Made by a program: the position numbers and the translations under genes
Source: PFJX01 sp040757575
GTDB taxonomy: Bacteria; Pseudomonadota; Gammaproteobacteria; Burkholderiales; Thiobacillaceae
Length of the DNA stretch: 64,000 nucleotides
NCBI GenBank assembly: GCA_040757575.1
Contig: JBFLXA010000007.1
Span: 62,001-126,000, forward strand
Direction: 5' to 3'
Part shown: in pieces, positions 1-8,090 of the stretch
How positions within the stretch are numbered: position 1 is the first letter of the stretch
How the letters are laid out: every line of letters begins with the position of its first letter
Notes under the pieces: generated by a model
The model's input: only the letters and a program-made list of their open reading frames with translations
What the model was told of the DNA's origin: nothing
Databases searched by the model: none

Positions 1-2145
1 CAAGACCCGCCAGCCGGCGCCCGCCAGCGCAGCAAAGCGGAACTGGCTGGCGCCACGGCCCGTACCAGCGACACCGCCCGTCTATTGGAGAACATCCCCG
101 GCGTCAGTCTCTATGGTGCCGGCGGCATATCCAGCCTGCCCGTTGTCCAGGGCCTGGCGGACGACCGCCTGCGCACCCAGGTGGACGGCATGGACCTGAT
201 GACCGCCTGTCCCAACCACATGAACCCGGCCCTGTCCTACATCGACCCATCCCGGGTGGAACGCGTGGAGGTCTACGCCGGCATTGCCCCCGTCAGCCTT
301 GGGGGCGACAGCATCGGCGGCGCCATCCAGGTCAAGGCCGCCCCGCCCCGCTTTGCCGGAGAAGACGAAGGCCTCCTCGCCCTCGGTGAAATCGGCGCCT
401 TCCACCGCAGCAACGGCAAGGCAAAAGGCTACAACGCCAGTCTGGAACTGGCGGGCGAGCAGATCAGCCTGCGCTACGACCAGTCCCTGTCTGAATCAGA
501 AAATTACAGAGCCGGCGCGGATTTCAAACTGCCCGGGCTGTGGCAGATGCTCGGCGAAAACGACATCGATGAAGACGAAGTGGCGGTCAGCGAATATGGC
601 GGTTCTCTCAACCAGGAACTGGGCCTGGGCCTGAAACTGGCGCCGGGCCACCTGCTGCAACTGGGCCTGGGCAAACAAAGCCTGGACTACGAAGGATTTC
701 CCAATCAGCGCATGGACATGGTGGCCAGCAGCCCGGACGCCGGCAACAACTACTTCCTGGAGCGGGACGAGCCTTCCAACGTGAACCGGGTAGCCAACCT
801 GCGCTACACGGGCCAGTTCAGCACCTGGGACCTGGACGCCAGCCTGTTTCACCAGCGTCTGCGCCATCACATGGACATGATCCAGGACCGCTTCTTCGGC
901 ATGTACATGCCCATGGACACGGAAGCCACCACGGACGGCGGCATGATCAAGGCCAGCCTATACCTGTCGGACCAGGACATCCTGCGCATCGGTGCCGATT
1001 TCCAGCGCTACCGTCTGGACGACTGGTGGCCCCCCATCGGCGTGGCCGGCTCCATGTGCTGCGACGATTTCTGGAACATCCGCGACGGCAAGCGGGACCG
1101 GGTGGGCCTGTACGGGGAATGGGAAGCCCAGTGGACCCCCGAGTGGATGAGCCTGCTGGGGCTGCGGGGCGACCGGGTCAAATCCGATGCCGGCGACGTG
1201 CAGGGCTACAACGCCACCTACGCCGGGGACGCCGCCCGGTTCAACGCCAAGGATCGCAGCCGCACGGATCACCACCTGGATTTCACCGCCCTGACCCGCT
1301 ACACCACCAGCGACACCCAGACCCTGGAAGCCGGCCTGGCCCGCAAGACCCGTTCCCCGAACCTGTACGAGCGCTATCCCTGGTCCACCAATTCCATGGC
1401 CTGGGTGATGAACAACTTCGTCGGCGACGGCAACGGCTACATCGGCAACCTGGACCTGAAGCCGGAGACCGCCTACACCCTCAGCCTGGGGGCGGACTGG
1501 CACGCCCCGGACAAGAAGCGCTGGAACCTGAAGCTGACCGGCCACGCCACCCATGTGAAGGACTTCATCAACGCCGAACGCTGCGACGCCAGCGTCAGCC
1601 CCCTGTGCAACAACACGAACAGCACCACCACCAACCGCTTCGTGCTTCTGCAATACGTCAACCACGACGCCCGGCTGGCGGGCATCGACTTGTCCGGCGA
1701 TCTGTTGCTGGGGGAACCGGAAGGCCTGGGCAGCTTCACCGTGGCCGGCATGGTGAGCTACGTGCGGGGCAAGGACCTGGATACCGGCGACAGCCTGTAC
1801 CACATCATGCCCCTGAATGGAAAATTCAGCTTGGTCCACACCCTGGGGGGCTGGACCAGCACCGCCGAATGGGTGGTGGTGGCCGCGAAGAAACGGGTCT
1901 CGGAAGTACGTAACGAGATCCCCACCGACGGCTACGCCCTGCTTAACCTGCGCACCAGCTACGCCTGGAAGCAGGTGCGCCTGGACCTGGCCGTGGAAAA
2001 CGTCTTCGACCGCTACTACGTGCAACCCCTGGGCGGCGTGTACATCGGCCAGGGCAACTCCATGTCCGTCAACGCCATTCCCTGGGGCATGGGCCTGCCG
2101 GGCATGGGCCGGTCCGTCAACGTAGCGGTGAATGTGAAGTTCTGA
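1..2145 (+). CDS. TonB-dependent copper receptor, OprC/NosA-like (5' partial)
   Basis: Outer-membrane beta-barrel receptor, probably for copper uptake. The reading frame is open from base 1, so the start, signal peptide and TonB box lie outside the window; the TTG at 85 is internal to the plug domain and is not a start. The remaining 714 residues hold most of the plug (LLENIPGVSLYG, then RVERVEVYAG) and the barrel, ending in an aromatic residue (NVAVNVKF) as outer-membrane barrels do. A CPNHM motif (Cys codon at 208) matches the CxxxM copper site known from Pseudomonas OprC, and an HHMDM segment plus a run of methionines near 860-920 could supply the HxM half. Substrate is inferred from these motifs, not shown. 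It converges on the rubredoxin reductase gene. Confidence 0.85.
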   Translation, partial: QDPPAGARQRSKAELAGATARTSDTARLLENIPGVSLYGAGGISSLPVVQGLADDRLRTQVDGMDLMTACPNHMNPALSYIDPSRVERVEVYAGIAPVSLGGDSIGGAIQVKAAPPRFAGEDEGLLALGEIGAFHRSNGKAKGYNASLELAGEQISLRYDQSLSESENYRAGADFKLPGLWQMLGENDIDEDEVAVSEYGGSLNQELGLGLKLAPGHLLQLGLGKQSLDYEGFPNQRMDMVASSPDAGNNYFLERDEPSNVNRVANLRYTGQFSTWDLDASLFHQRLRHHMDMIQDRFFGMYMPMDTEATTDGGMIKASLYLSDQDILRIGADFQRYRLDDWWPPIGVAGSMCCDDFWNIRDGKRDRVGLYGEWEAQWTPEWMSLLGLRGDRVKSDAGDVQGYNATYAGDAARFNAKDRSRTDHHLDFTALTRYTTSDTQTLEAGLARKTRSPNLYERYPWSTNSMAWVMNNFVGDGNGYIGNLDLKPETAYTLSLGADWHAPDKKRWNLKLTGHATHVKDFINAERCDASVSPLCNNTNSTTTNRFVLLQYVNHDARLAGIDLSGDLLLGEPEGLGSFTVAGMVSYVRGKDLDTGDSLYHIMPLNGKFSLVHTLGGWTSTAEWVVVAAKKRVSEVRNEIPTDGYALLNLRTSYAWKQVRLDLAVENVFDRYYVQPLGGVYIGQGNSMSVNAIPWGMGLPGMGRSVNVAVNVKF

Positions 2146-2194
2146 CGAACAGTCTGACTACAGTCGGGACCATACGCCCGGCTAAACCAGGCGC

Positions 2195-3340
2195 TCAGGC
2201 CAGCAAGGCCGGGGCCTGGGCGGCCAGGGCCCGGCGCTGGCCGCAGGCGTCACCCGCCAGGGCAAAGCCCAGCAGGGCGCCGGCGCCATCCACGAAGCGG
2301 TACTGGGCACCGCCCGCGTCATCCCGGTCGGCAATCCAGTCCCCCTCCGCCCCGACCGGAGGGGGGCAGACCACCAGCGGACAGGCGGGGGTCTTCACCG
2401 CCACCGGCAAGGCGGGCAAGGACATCCGCGTGGGGGTGCCCGCCAGGGTGGCGGCCAGGGACCGGGCCTGCTGCATGAGGGGCAGCACATAAGGCAGCAC
2501 CAGGCCCTCCACCTCGACGCAATCCCCCAGGGCATAGATATCGGGGTCACAGGTGGCCAGGGTGCGGTCCACCTGGATGCCCTGCCCCACGGCCAGGCCG
2601 GCTGCCTGGGCCAGGGCAGTTTCCGGCTCCAGGCCGATGGCGGACAAGACCCCATCGCCTTCCAGCACCGAACCATCGGCCAGTTTGACCTGCCAGCCGG
2701 AGCCCGCCGGGGTGACCGACTTCACCTGGCTGCCGCAATGCCAGGCTACCCCCAGGGCAGCCAGGCTGGTTTGCAGCCGCTGCGAAAGGGCGGCGGGCAG
2801 CACCCGGGCCAGGGGCCGTTCGGCGGCTTCCACCAGGGTGACGGCATGGCCGGTGGCCGCCAGGTCATTGGCAAACTCGCAGCCCACCAGGCCTGCCCCC
2901 AGAATGATGACCCGGGCCCCCGGCGCCAGCCCCTGGCGGAAACTGGCATAGTCGTCCAGGTGGTTGACGGCAGGCAGGGCCTCGGCGCCGTCCGCCACCA
3001 GCCGCCGGGGTCGGGCCCCCAGGGCCAGCACCAGCCGGCTGTAGGCCAGTGGGCCGCAGGCGGTGTCCAGTTGCCGGATTTCCCGGTGAATGGCCTTGAC
3101 CGGGCAATGGGGCAACACGGTGATGCCCAGTTTTTCCGCCTGCTGGGCAGCGCTGGCCTGCACCAGGGCTTCCGGCGCCTGGCCCTGGGCCAGGGCGTTG
3201 GACAGCATGGGTTTGGAATAGAGGGCGCCGCTGTCCGCCGTCACCAGGGTGATGGGCAGGTCCGGCGCCAGCTTGCGCAGTTCCTTGGCCAGGGTGTAGC
3301 CCGCCAGGCCGGCGCCGATGATGACCAGGGGGGCGTCCAT
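2195..3340 (-). CDS. FAD/NAD(P)-dependent oxidoreductase, rubredoxin reductase-like
   Basis: Flavoprotein of 381 residues expected to pass electrons from NAD(P)H to the rubredoxin encoded 5 bases upstream. An N-terminal FAD-binding Rossmann motif (VIIGAGLAGYTLAKEL, residues 6-21), a second nucleotide-binding motif (VIILGAGLVGCEFAN, around 145) and the late FAD motif (DIYALGDC, around 270) show the standard two-dinucleotide-binding fold of the rubredoxin-NAD(+) reductase group. I start it at the ATG at 3340, because further upstream in-frame codons run into the rubredoxin gene. It is the last gene of the leftward osmC operon. Its exact electron acceptor is inferred from the neighbour. Confidence 0.85.
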   Translation of the reverse strand: MDAPLVIIGAGLAGYTLAKELRKLAPDLPITLVTADSGALYSKPMLSNALAQGQAPEALVQASAAQQAEKLGITVLPHCPVKAIHREIRQLDTACGPLAYSRLVLALGARPRRLVADGAEALPAVNHLDDYASFRQGLAPGARVIILGAGLVGCEFANDLAATGHAVTLVEAAERPLARVLPAALSQRLQTSLAALGVAWHCGSQVKSVTPAGSGWQVKLADGSVLEGDGVLSAIGLEPETALAQAAGLAVGQGIQVDRTLATCDPDIYALGDCVEVEGLVLPYVLPLMQQARSLAATLAGTPTRMSLPALPVAVKTPACPLVVCPPPVGAEGDWIADRDDAGGAQYRFVDGAGALLGFALAGDACGQRRALAAQAPALLA

Positions 3341-3345
3341 GATGC

Positions 3346-3552
3346 TCAGTCCTCGTAGGGCTCGAAGTCTGCCTTGGTGACACCGCAGTCCGGGCAGGCC
3401 CAGGTGTCGGGGATGTCTTCCAGGCGGGTGCCGGCGGGAATGCCCTCGTCGGGGATGCCCTTGGCTTCGTCGTAGATGTAATCGCACACCAGGCAGATCC
3501 ACTTGCGGGTGCCTTGCACGACTTCGGATGGCAGTTCATTGGCCATGTTCAT
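3346..3552 (-). CDS. rubredoxin
   Basis: Small one-iron electron carrier, 68 residues. Both cysteine knuckles are present: CLVCDYIYD and CPDCGVTKADF, with the usual GIPAGT and DTWACP stretches between them. The ATG at 3552 is chosen because an AAGGAA Shine-Dalgarno sits 7 bases ahead; a second in-frame ATG at 3546 gives MANELPSE. It lies 1 base after the DUF302 gene and 5 bases before the reductase, so the three are surely co-transcribed. The pair forms an NAD(P)H to rubredoxin electron chain whose final acceptor may be the flavoprotein encoded two genes upstream. Confidence 0.95.
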   Translation of the reverse strand: MNMANELPSEVVQGTRKWICLVCDYIYDEAKGIPDEGIPAGTRLEDIPDTWACPDCGVTKADFEPYED

Positions 3553-3553
3553 G

Positions 3554-3943
3554 TCAGGTTTCCTTGTAAGGGTCCAGGGCCGCCAGGATGGAAGTGAAGA
3601 TGGGGTCCACATCGGCGGCGATGGCATTCAGTTCGGCATTGGCGTAGGGAGCAAAGACTTCCTGGGCAGTGCGGTAGGTGACCGTGGTCTTGTCCCCCGC
3701 GTCGTAAATGTAGATGCGCAGGGGAATCTCGATGCCGGCAGGTTTGTGAGCCTTCCATACGCGGATGGCGAAATCCGGGCGGAAGACTTCCAGGATGTGG
3801 TCCGCCGGCACGCTGATGCCCCGTTTGGCGGCATTGGCCTGGCCGTTCACATGGGCCACCAAGCCCATGGGCACGGCCTGGACGGCTTCGATGAGCTTGG
3901 CCGCTGCCGTGTCGGCATCCAGGGTCACGTTGAAGGTGATCAT
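3554..3943 (-). CDS. DUF302 domain protein
   Basis: 129-residue soluble protein of the DUF302 family, whose biochemical role is unknown. Typical family features are the N-terminal beta strand, a helix (KLIEAVQAVPMGLVAHVN), and the central EVFRPDFAIRVWKAHKPAGIE-like segment followed by a short strand with IPLRIYIYD. No signal peptide, membrane segment or cysteine is visible. It sits between the ACAD-like flavoprotein (15 bases apart) and rubredoxin (1 base apart). DUF302 proteins are often found near sulfur and redox genes; a small-molecule or heme-binding role would be guesswork. Confidence 0.85.
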   Translation of the reverse strand: MITFNVTLDADTAAAKLIEAVQAVPMGLVAHVNGQANAAKRGISVPADHILEVFRPDFAIRVWKAHKPAGIEIPLRIYIYDAGDKTTVTYRTAQEVFAPYANAELNAIAADVDPIFTSILAALDPYKET

Positions 3944-3958
3944 GACGGGTCCGCTCCC

Positions 3959-5131
3959 TCAGGCCGCGCAGCAGGCGGGGCTGGATTCCATCTCCGCCAG
4001 TTCCTTGCGCAGGTGCTTGGTGGCGGGGGTGACGATGGCGATGAAGTAGGCTTCCCGCAGGCGGCGCTGGGCGGCGTTGTTCTGCAGGTAGCCCTTGGCG
4101 CCCAGGTGCAGCATGGCGGCGTTGGCGGCCTTCAAGCTGGCCTCGCCCCCGGCCAGGCGCAGTTCCAGGGTTTCTTTCACGTAGGGGGCACTGCCGTCCT
4201 GGTCGATGCGATCCGCCAGGGCATAGGTGGCAGCCCGGGCCTCCAGCAGCACGGCCTCGATGTCTTCCGCCTGGTCGTCCAGGAAGCGGTTGACGTGGGC
4301 GTGGGTCTTGTTGGAACGCTTCATCATGGCCACGCAGGCATCAATCAAACCCAGGCCCATGCCCATCTGCAACAGAATGAAGGCGGACTTGGTGCGGTCC
4401 CGGAAGGCTTCGAATTCGGCGCCGGGGTGGCAGACCACCTGGGCATCCGGCAGGAAGGCATCCCGGAACTGGCAGGCGAAGGTGTTGGTGCCGTCCATGC
4501 CGGTGAAGTGGGGGCTGGGCACCAGGGTCAGGCCCGGGTGGTCGCCATGGACCAGGCCGATGAGCAGACCGGTTTCGCCTTCCACCCGGGCGCCCATATG
4601 GAAGTAATGGTCCACGCCGATGTTGGACACCCAGGGCAGGGTGCCGTTGATCATCCAACCCCCTTCCACCTTGGTGGCCTTCAGACGGGCTTCTTCAATG
4701 CCGCAGCAGGACTTCATGGAGTTGGACTGGCCCGTGCCACCCAGCTTGGCGCCGGTGGTCACCTGGGGCATGAGATTTTCTTTCAGGGACTCGTTGCCGC
4801 TGTTGAGCAGATACCACTGCAGGGCGTACTGGGCCCACACCAGAAAGCCCGTGGAAACGCATTCCTTGGAGACTTCCTCGATGACCTGGATGGCATGCTT
4901 CAAGCCCCGGCCGCTGCCGCCCAGGGCGGCGGGCGTCAGGCTGGCAAAGCCTCCCAGTGCGCCCAGCTTGTGCATGAAGTCCTTGGGATACTGGGCGTGG
5001 ATGTCGATGTCCACGACTTTGGGGGCCAGTTCATCGGCGATGAGTTTGGAAAGCCCGGGCAGCACGTCCTGCGTCCCGGTTTCGGGGAATTTCATGATTT
5101 GGGAGGTCATCTCCCGGGCTTGGGTGTTCAT
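3959..5131 (-). CDS. acyl-CoA dehydrogenase-family flavoprotein
   Basis: 390-residue protein with the overall acyl-CoA dehydrogenase layout: helical N-terminal domain, middle beta domain (KLGGTGQSNSMKS followed by KATKVEGGWMINGTLPWVSN, which matches the FAD-binding TE.. and W-S/N region), and helical C-terminal domain. The C-terminal segment where normal members carry YEGT with the catalytic Glu reads REAYFIAIVTPATKHLRKE instead, and the protein ends in CCAA with another CC pair near residue 140. No acyl-CoA, thiolase or ETF genes are nearby. It may be a monooxygenase-type or otherwise divergent member served by the rubredoxin pair; this is inference. Start ATG 5131 has AGGAG about 8 bases upstream. 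Confidence 0.8.
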   Translation of the reverse strand: MNTQAREMTSQIMKFPETGTQDVLPGLSKLIADELAPKVVDIDIHAQYPKDFMHKLGALGGFASLTPAALGGSGRGLKHAIQVIEEVSKECVSTGFLVWAQYALQWYLLNSGNESLKENLMPQVTTGAKLGGTGQSNSMKSCCGIEEARLKATKVEGGWMINGTLPWVSNIGVDHYFHMGARVEGETGLLIGLVHGDHPGLTLVPSPHFTGMDGTNTFACQFRDAFLPDAQVVCHPGAEFEAFRDRTKSAFILLQMGMGLGLIDACVAMMKRSNKTHAHVNRFLDDQAEDIEAVLLEARAATYALADRIDQDGSAPYVKETLELRLAGGEASLKAANAAMLHLGAKGYLQNNAAQRRLREAYFIAIVTPATKHLRKELAEMESSPACCAA

Positions 5132-5221
5132 GTCCTGTCTCCTGTCTTTGGAGGGGGTATAGGGATGTGTGCTCGGAAACCTGGCCCGGCCTCAGGCCGG
5201 GCCCAGGGTTCAGGCCCGGGT

Positions 5222-5764
5222 TCAGGCCAAATCGACCGTCAGGTTCACGGGGTTGCGCAGGGTGTTGGCCACGGGAGACCAGGCGTTGGAATGGGCCACC
5301 AGGTTCTTCAGCTCTTCCTCGCTGGCGTCGCCTTCCAGATGCACTTTCACGCGCACGTCGGTGAAGCCCAGTTTCTTGGCCGGGTCCAGGTCACCCACGC
5401 CCCACACGGCGGTAACGTTGATGTCGCCTTCCAGCTCCAGCTCGATCTTGGACAGCTTGATGCCCAGGGCCACGGCGTTGGCGTGAAGTCCCACGGACAG
5501 GCAGGACCCCAGGGTGGCCAGCACGGCCTCGGAGGGGTTGGGGGCGGTGTCGTCACCCAGCAGATGGGGCGGCTCGTCGATGACGTGGGCTTCCAGGGTG
5601 CGCACATAGGTCAGATTGCGGAACTTACTCTCGCAAACGGTCTTGGCCTTCAGGGTCACCACGTTGGCAGGGTTGGCCTTGCCCTTGGCGGCCAGATTGG
5701 CCAGGCCTTCGGCATCGATAGGTTCCAGGACGGTGCCGGCTTTCAGGACGGTGGTCTCAGACAT
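5222..5764 (-). CDS. OsmC family protein
   Basis: 180-residue OsmC/Ohr-superfamily protein. Such proteins are cytoplasmic, dimeric thiol peroxidases or thiol-handling proteins with two reactive cysteines. A CES cysteine near residue 45 and the GSCLSVGLHANAVALG helix, which carries the conserved second Cys, are visible; the NPSEAVLATLGSC stretch is the family hallmark. The ATG at 5764 has AAGGAG 6 bases ahead and is preferred over the longer frame. It is the first gene of the leftward operon and lies about 80 bases downstream of a predicted sigma-54 transcription start. Substrate is unknown; the context suggests redox or thiol chemistry linked to the cyanate-type module. Confidence 0.87.
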   Translation of the reverse strand: MSETTVLKAGTVLEPIDAEGLANLAAKGKANPANVVTLKAKTVCESKFRNLTYVRTLEAHVIDEPPHLLGDDTAPNPSEAVLATLGSCLSVGLHANAVALGIKLSKIELELEGDINVTAVWGVGDLDPAKKLGFTDVRVKVHLEGDASEEELKNLVAHSNAWSPVANTLRNPVNLTVDLA

Positions 5765-5854
5765 TTCATGCTCCTTAAGAATCAGATCAGGGTTCGGTTT
5801 CGGCTCGGCGACCAGGGGGTCGAACGAGAGGCCCATCCGGGTTGATTCCTATAG

Positions 5855-5870
5855 AGCAACGACCGTGCCA
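5855..5870 (-). promoter_or_regulatory. sigma-54 (RpoN) promoter of the osmC operon
   Basis: Read on the minus strand the sequence is CTGGCACGGTCGTTGCT, a full match to the sigma-54 consensus YTGGCACG-N4-TTGCW, with GG and GC exactly 10 bases apart. Transcription would start near 5844, giving a leader of about 80 bases before osmC. A NifA-type activator gene lies about 500 bases upstream of this promoter. Confidence 0.85.
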
Positions 5871-5965
5871 GATTGTTAACCTGTTATATCCATATGATTT
5901 ATATGTAAATATTGTTTTTACTTTGAATTGTGAACCAAGTAAATGCACAATTAAATTCAATGTGT

Positions 5966-5984
5966 TTACATTTTGTATAACAAT
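5966..5984 (-). promoter_or_regulatory. candidate activator-binding site upstream of osmC promoter
   Basis: Minus-strand ATTGTTATACAAAATGTAA, about 95 bases upstream of the -24 box. The same sequence with one base missing and one changed occurs at 8097-8114 upstream of the other sigma-54 promoter, in the same orientation relative to the promoter. The surroundings (5875-5985) are AT-rich, unlike the genes, which fits a bent enhancer region but also raises the chance of coincidence. Confidence 0.4.
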
Positions 5985-6027
5985 GACTCGTTCCGTTTGA
6001 AGCCATTGCGTGAACGAAAGCCCCCCC

Positions 6028-6083
6028 GTAGGAGCGAGCTTGCTCGCGATTCAACAGGGTTTGGCGAGCAAGCTCGCTCCTAC
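6028..6083. repeat. REP-like inverted repeat
   Basis: Perfect 19-bp inverted repeat: GTAGGAGCGAGCTTGCTCG at 6028-6046 and its reverse complement at 6065-6083, with an 18-base spacer. The sequence is of the GTAGGAGCGAGCTTGCTCG type known as intergenic REP/BIME elements in Pseudomonas and relatives. It lies in the 617-base gene-free stretch between the activator gene and osmC, upstream of the AT-rich promoter region. Confidence 0.8.
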
Positions 6084-6141
6084 GATTGGGCTTGCACTTC
6101 GATAAACCCAGGGCGAACGGGGTCCTGCGTATTTATGCGGC

Positions 6142-6169
6142 CCGTTCGGGGTGAGCCTGTCGAACCACG
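6142..6169. repeat. short intergenic repeat, GTTCGGGGTGAGCCTGTCGAAC type
   Basis: Imperfect palindrome bounded by GTTCG and CGAAC, of a short dispersed repeat type found in many proteobacterial intergenic regions. Two related copies occur at 12984-13052 in this window, so it is a repeat family here. Confidence 0.65.
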
Positions 6170-6242
6170 TTTTTCGAGGTGCCCTTAAGTTATTGATACG
6201 GCACGATGATGTCTAAACCACTCTCTCCCGCGCTGCCGCGCA

Positions 6243-6268
6243 CCCCTCCCCCGCTTGCGGGGGAGGGG
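6243..6268. terminator. strong GC hairpin downstream of the sigma-54 activator gene
   Basis: CCCCTCCCCCGC / GCGGGGGAGGGG, a perfect 12-bp stem with a 2-base TT loop. It lies about 115 bases beyond the end of the leftward activator gene. No U tract follows, so it may be a Rho-assisted terminator or simply part of the repeat cluster. Confidence 0.4.
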
Positions 6269-6283
6269 CTTCCATAGTAACCC

Positions 6284-6373
6284 GTAGGTTGGGCTGACTT
6301 CAGGAAGCCCAACGTGCCCAACGTCCCTGCGGCGCTCCAATCTTGTTGGGCTTCGTGCCTCAGCCCAACCTAC
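6284..6373. repeat. MITE-like element with 14-bp terminal inverted repeats
   Basis: GTAGGTTGGGCTGA at 6284-6297 and its exact reverse complement at 6360-6373 enclose about 60 bases containing further internal complementarity (GAAGCCCAAC and GTTGGGCTTC). The element is about 90 bases long, non-coding and ends 8 bases before the activator stop codon. Its layout is that of a small non-autonomous mobile or intergenic repeat; it could also act as a terminator hairpin for the activator transcript. Confidence 0.6.
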
Positions 6374-6381
6374 AGGGCCGC

Positions 6382-8040
6382 CTACTTCCCCGGTACCCCG
6401 ATCTCCATCACCTTCATGCGGTAGTTGAGCTGCCGCAGGGTGAGGCCCAGGGCCTGGGCGGCGCGGGATTTGTTGCCGCCGCTGGCGGCCAGGGCGTTTT
6501 CTATGGCGGCGCGGTCGCTTTCCTGGACGGGGTGGTAGGGGCGCACGGTGGGGGTGCCGGGGGTGGGGACGCTCCCCGGCGCGGTCAGGGCCATGGCGCC
6601 GCCCGGGTGCAGGGTGGGTGGCAGGGTGGACGGCATATCGCCCCGCATCAGTTCCTGGCCCTGGCTTTCTGTCTGGAGCACTGCGGTCACTTCCCGTTCG
6701 CCGATGGTGGCGCCTTCGGCAAGCAGAATCAGGCGTTCCAGCACGTTGCGCAGTTGGCGGATGTTGCCCGGCCAGGGGTGGTCCGTCAGGCGCTGCATGG
6801 CTTCGGGGGTGATGTTGACGTTGCGCTGGTAGCCCTGGTCCAGCTGGTTCAGGTAGTAGCGCACCAGGTGGCGGATGTCTTCGGCCCGCTCCCGCAGGGC
6901 GGGCAGGCGCACGGGGATGACGTTGAGGCGGTAGAACAGGTCCAGGCGGAACTTGCCCTGGCTGACCAGCAGTTGCAGGTCCTGGTTGGTGGCGGCAACG
7001 ATGCGCACGTTGATGGGCACTTCCTTGCGGGCGCCGATGCGCTGGATGGTGTGTTCCTGGAGTACCCGCAGCAGTTTAACCTGCATTGCCAGGGGCAGGT
7101 CGCCCACTTCGTCCAGGAACAGGGTGCCGCCGTCAGCTTGTTCGAAGTAGCCGGGGCGGCTGCCGGTGGCGCCGGTGAAGGCGCCCTTTTCATAACCAAA
7201 CAGTTCCGACTCCACCAGGTTTTCCGGGATGGCGCCGCAGTTCACTTTTACAAAGGGGGCGTCCCGCCGGGGGCTGGAAAGGTGCAGGGCCCGGGCGAAG
7301 AGCTCCTTGCCGGTGCCGGATTCTCCCAGCAGCAGCACGGTCACTTCCGTCTGCGCCACCTGCTCGATCTGCTTCAGGGCCCGGCGCAGTTGCAGGGATT
7401 CGCCGACGATGCCGAAGGAGCCGTAGGTGGACGAATCCTTGGTCAACGCCCACTTGAGTTCCCGGTTTTCTGATTCCAGCCGGCCAGTGCGTTCGCGGAT
7501 GAACTGGTTCACCAGGATGACATGGGTGATGAGGGTGGCGGCGATCTTCAGCATTTGCATGTCCCGGGCCAGGGGCCGGGGGCGCTCCCGCAACCGGTGC
7601 ACCCCCAGCACGCCGATGATGCGTCCGGCCTGTTCCAGGGGCAGGGCGATGAAGGACAGGGTTTCCTGGGGCAGGTTTTCCCGGGCCACGGAGCGGAACA
7701 GGAACAGGGGCTCCTCGTCCACGTCCTGGATGATGGCGGTCTGGCCGGCCATCATGACCCGGCCCGTGATGCCCTCTCCCGGCAGGTATCTGCCCCGCTC
7801 CATTTCTTCCTTGGTGAGGCCGTAGGCGTGAACGATCCGCAGCTCGCCGGTTTCCGGGTCGGGCAGCACCACCCGGCCCCGGTTCAGCCCCAGGAACTCG
7901 GACAGCAGGTGCAGGATTTCCCGCACCACCAGGGCTTCGTCCTGACTTTTGCCCAGGAGCCCCACGGATTCCCGGATGACCAGGAGTTCTTCGTCCACCA
8001 GGCTTTCGGGGACGGTACGGGCAGGCATGTTGTCTTCCAT
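6382..8040 (-). CDS. NifA-type sigma-54-dependent transcriptional activator
   Basis: 552-residue enhancer-binding protein with GAF sensor domain (about 20-185), AAA+ domain (about 205-440) and a Fis-type helix-turn-helix at the C-terminus (SGGNKSRAAQALGLTLRQLNYR). Walker A is GESGTGKE, Walker B GGTLFLDEVG, and the GAFTGA loop that contacts sigma-54 is intact, so it should be an active activator. The ATG at 8040 is used; an ATG at 8028 with GGAAGA just ahead is an equally possible start, and a TTG at 8079 less so. The gene lies between two leftward/rightward operons that both carry sigma-54 promoters, which makes it their likely regulator. The GAF ligand is unknown. It resembles NifA in architecture, but no nif genes are present. 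Confidence 0.92.
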   Translation of the reverse strand: MEDNMPARTVPESLVDEELLVIRESVGLLGKSQDEALVVREILHLLSEFLGLNRGRVVLPDPETGELRIVHAYGLTKEEMERGRYLPGEGITGRVMMAGQTAIIQDVDEEPLFLFRSVARENLPQETLSFIALPLEQAGRIIGVLGVHRLRERPRPLARDMQMLKIAATLITHVILVNQFIRERTGRLESENRELKWALTKDSSTYGSFGIVGESLQLRRALKQIEQVAQTEVTVLLLGESGTGKELFARALHLSSPRRDAPFVKVNCGAIPENLVESELFGYEKGAFTGATGSRPGYFEQADGGTLFLDEVGDLPLAMQVKLLRVLQEHTIQRIGARKEVPINVRIVAATNQDLQLLVSQGKFRLDLFYRLNVIPVRLPALRERAEDIRHLVRYYLNQLDQGYQRNVNITPEAMQRLTDHPWPGNIRQLRNVLERLILLAEGATIGEREVTAVLQTESQGQELMRGDMPSTLPPTLHPGGAMALTAPGSVPTPGTPTVRPYHPVQESDRAAIENALAASGGNKSRAAQALGLTLRQLNYRMKVMEIGVPGK

Positions 8041-8090
8041 AAATAAGAGGCCGGTTTTGACCGGCGCCAAAAATGACAATGCCCACAGAT

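Noticed and set aside
3503..5845. Very long open frame (about 780 codons) on the plus strand opposite the ACAD-like and osmC genes
   Set aside because: It is antisense to five recognisable genes, its translation is a Gly/His/Gln-rich composition typical of reverse-frame GC-rich DNA, and no family feature is visible.
6382..8040. True NifA of nitrogen fixation
   Set aside because: Domain layout is NifA-like, but no nif gene is nearby and both flanking sigma-54 promoters lead to redox and cyanate-type genes.
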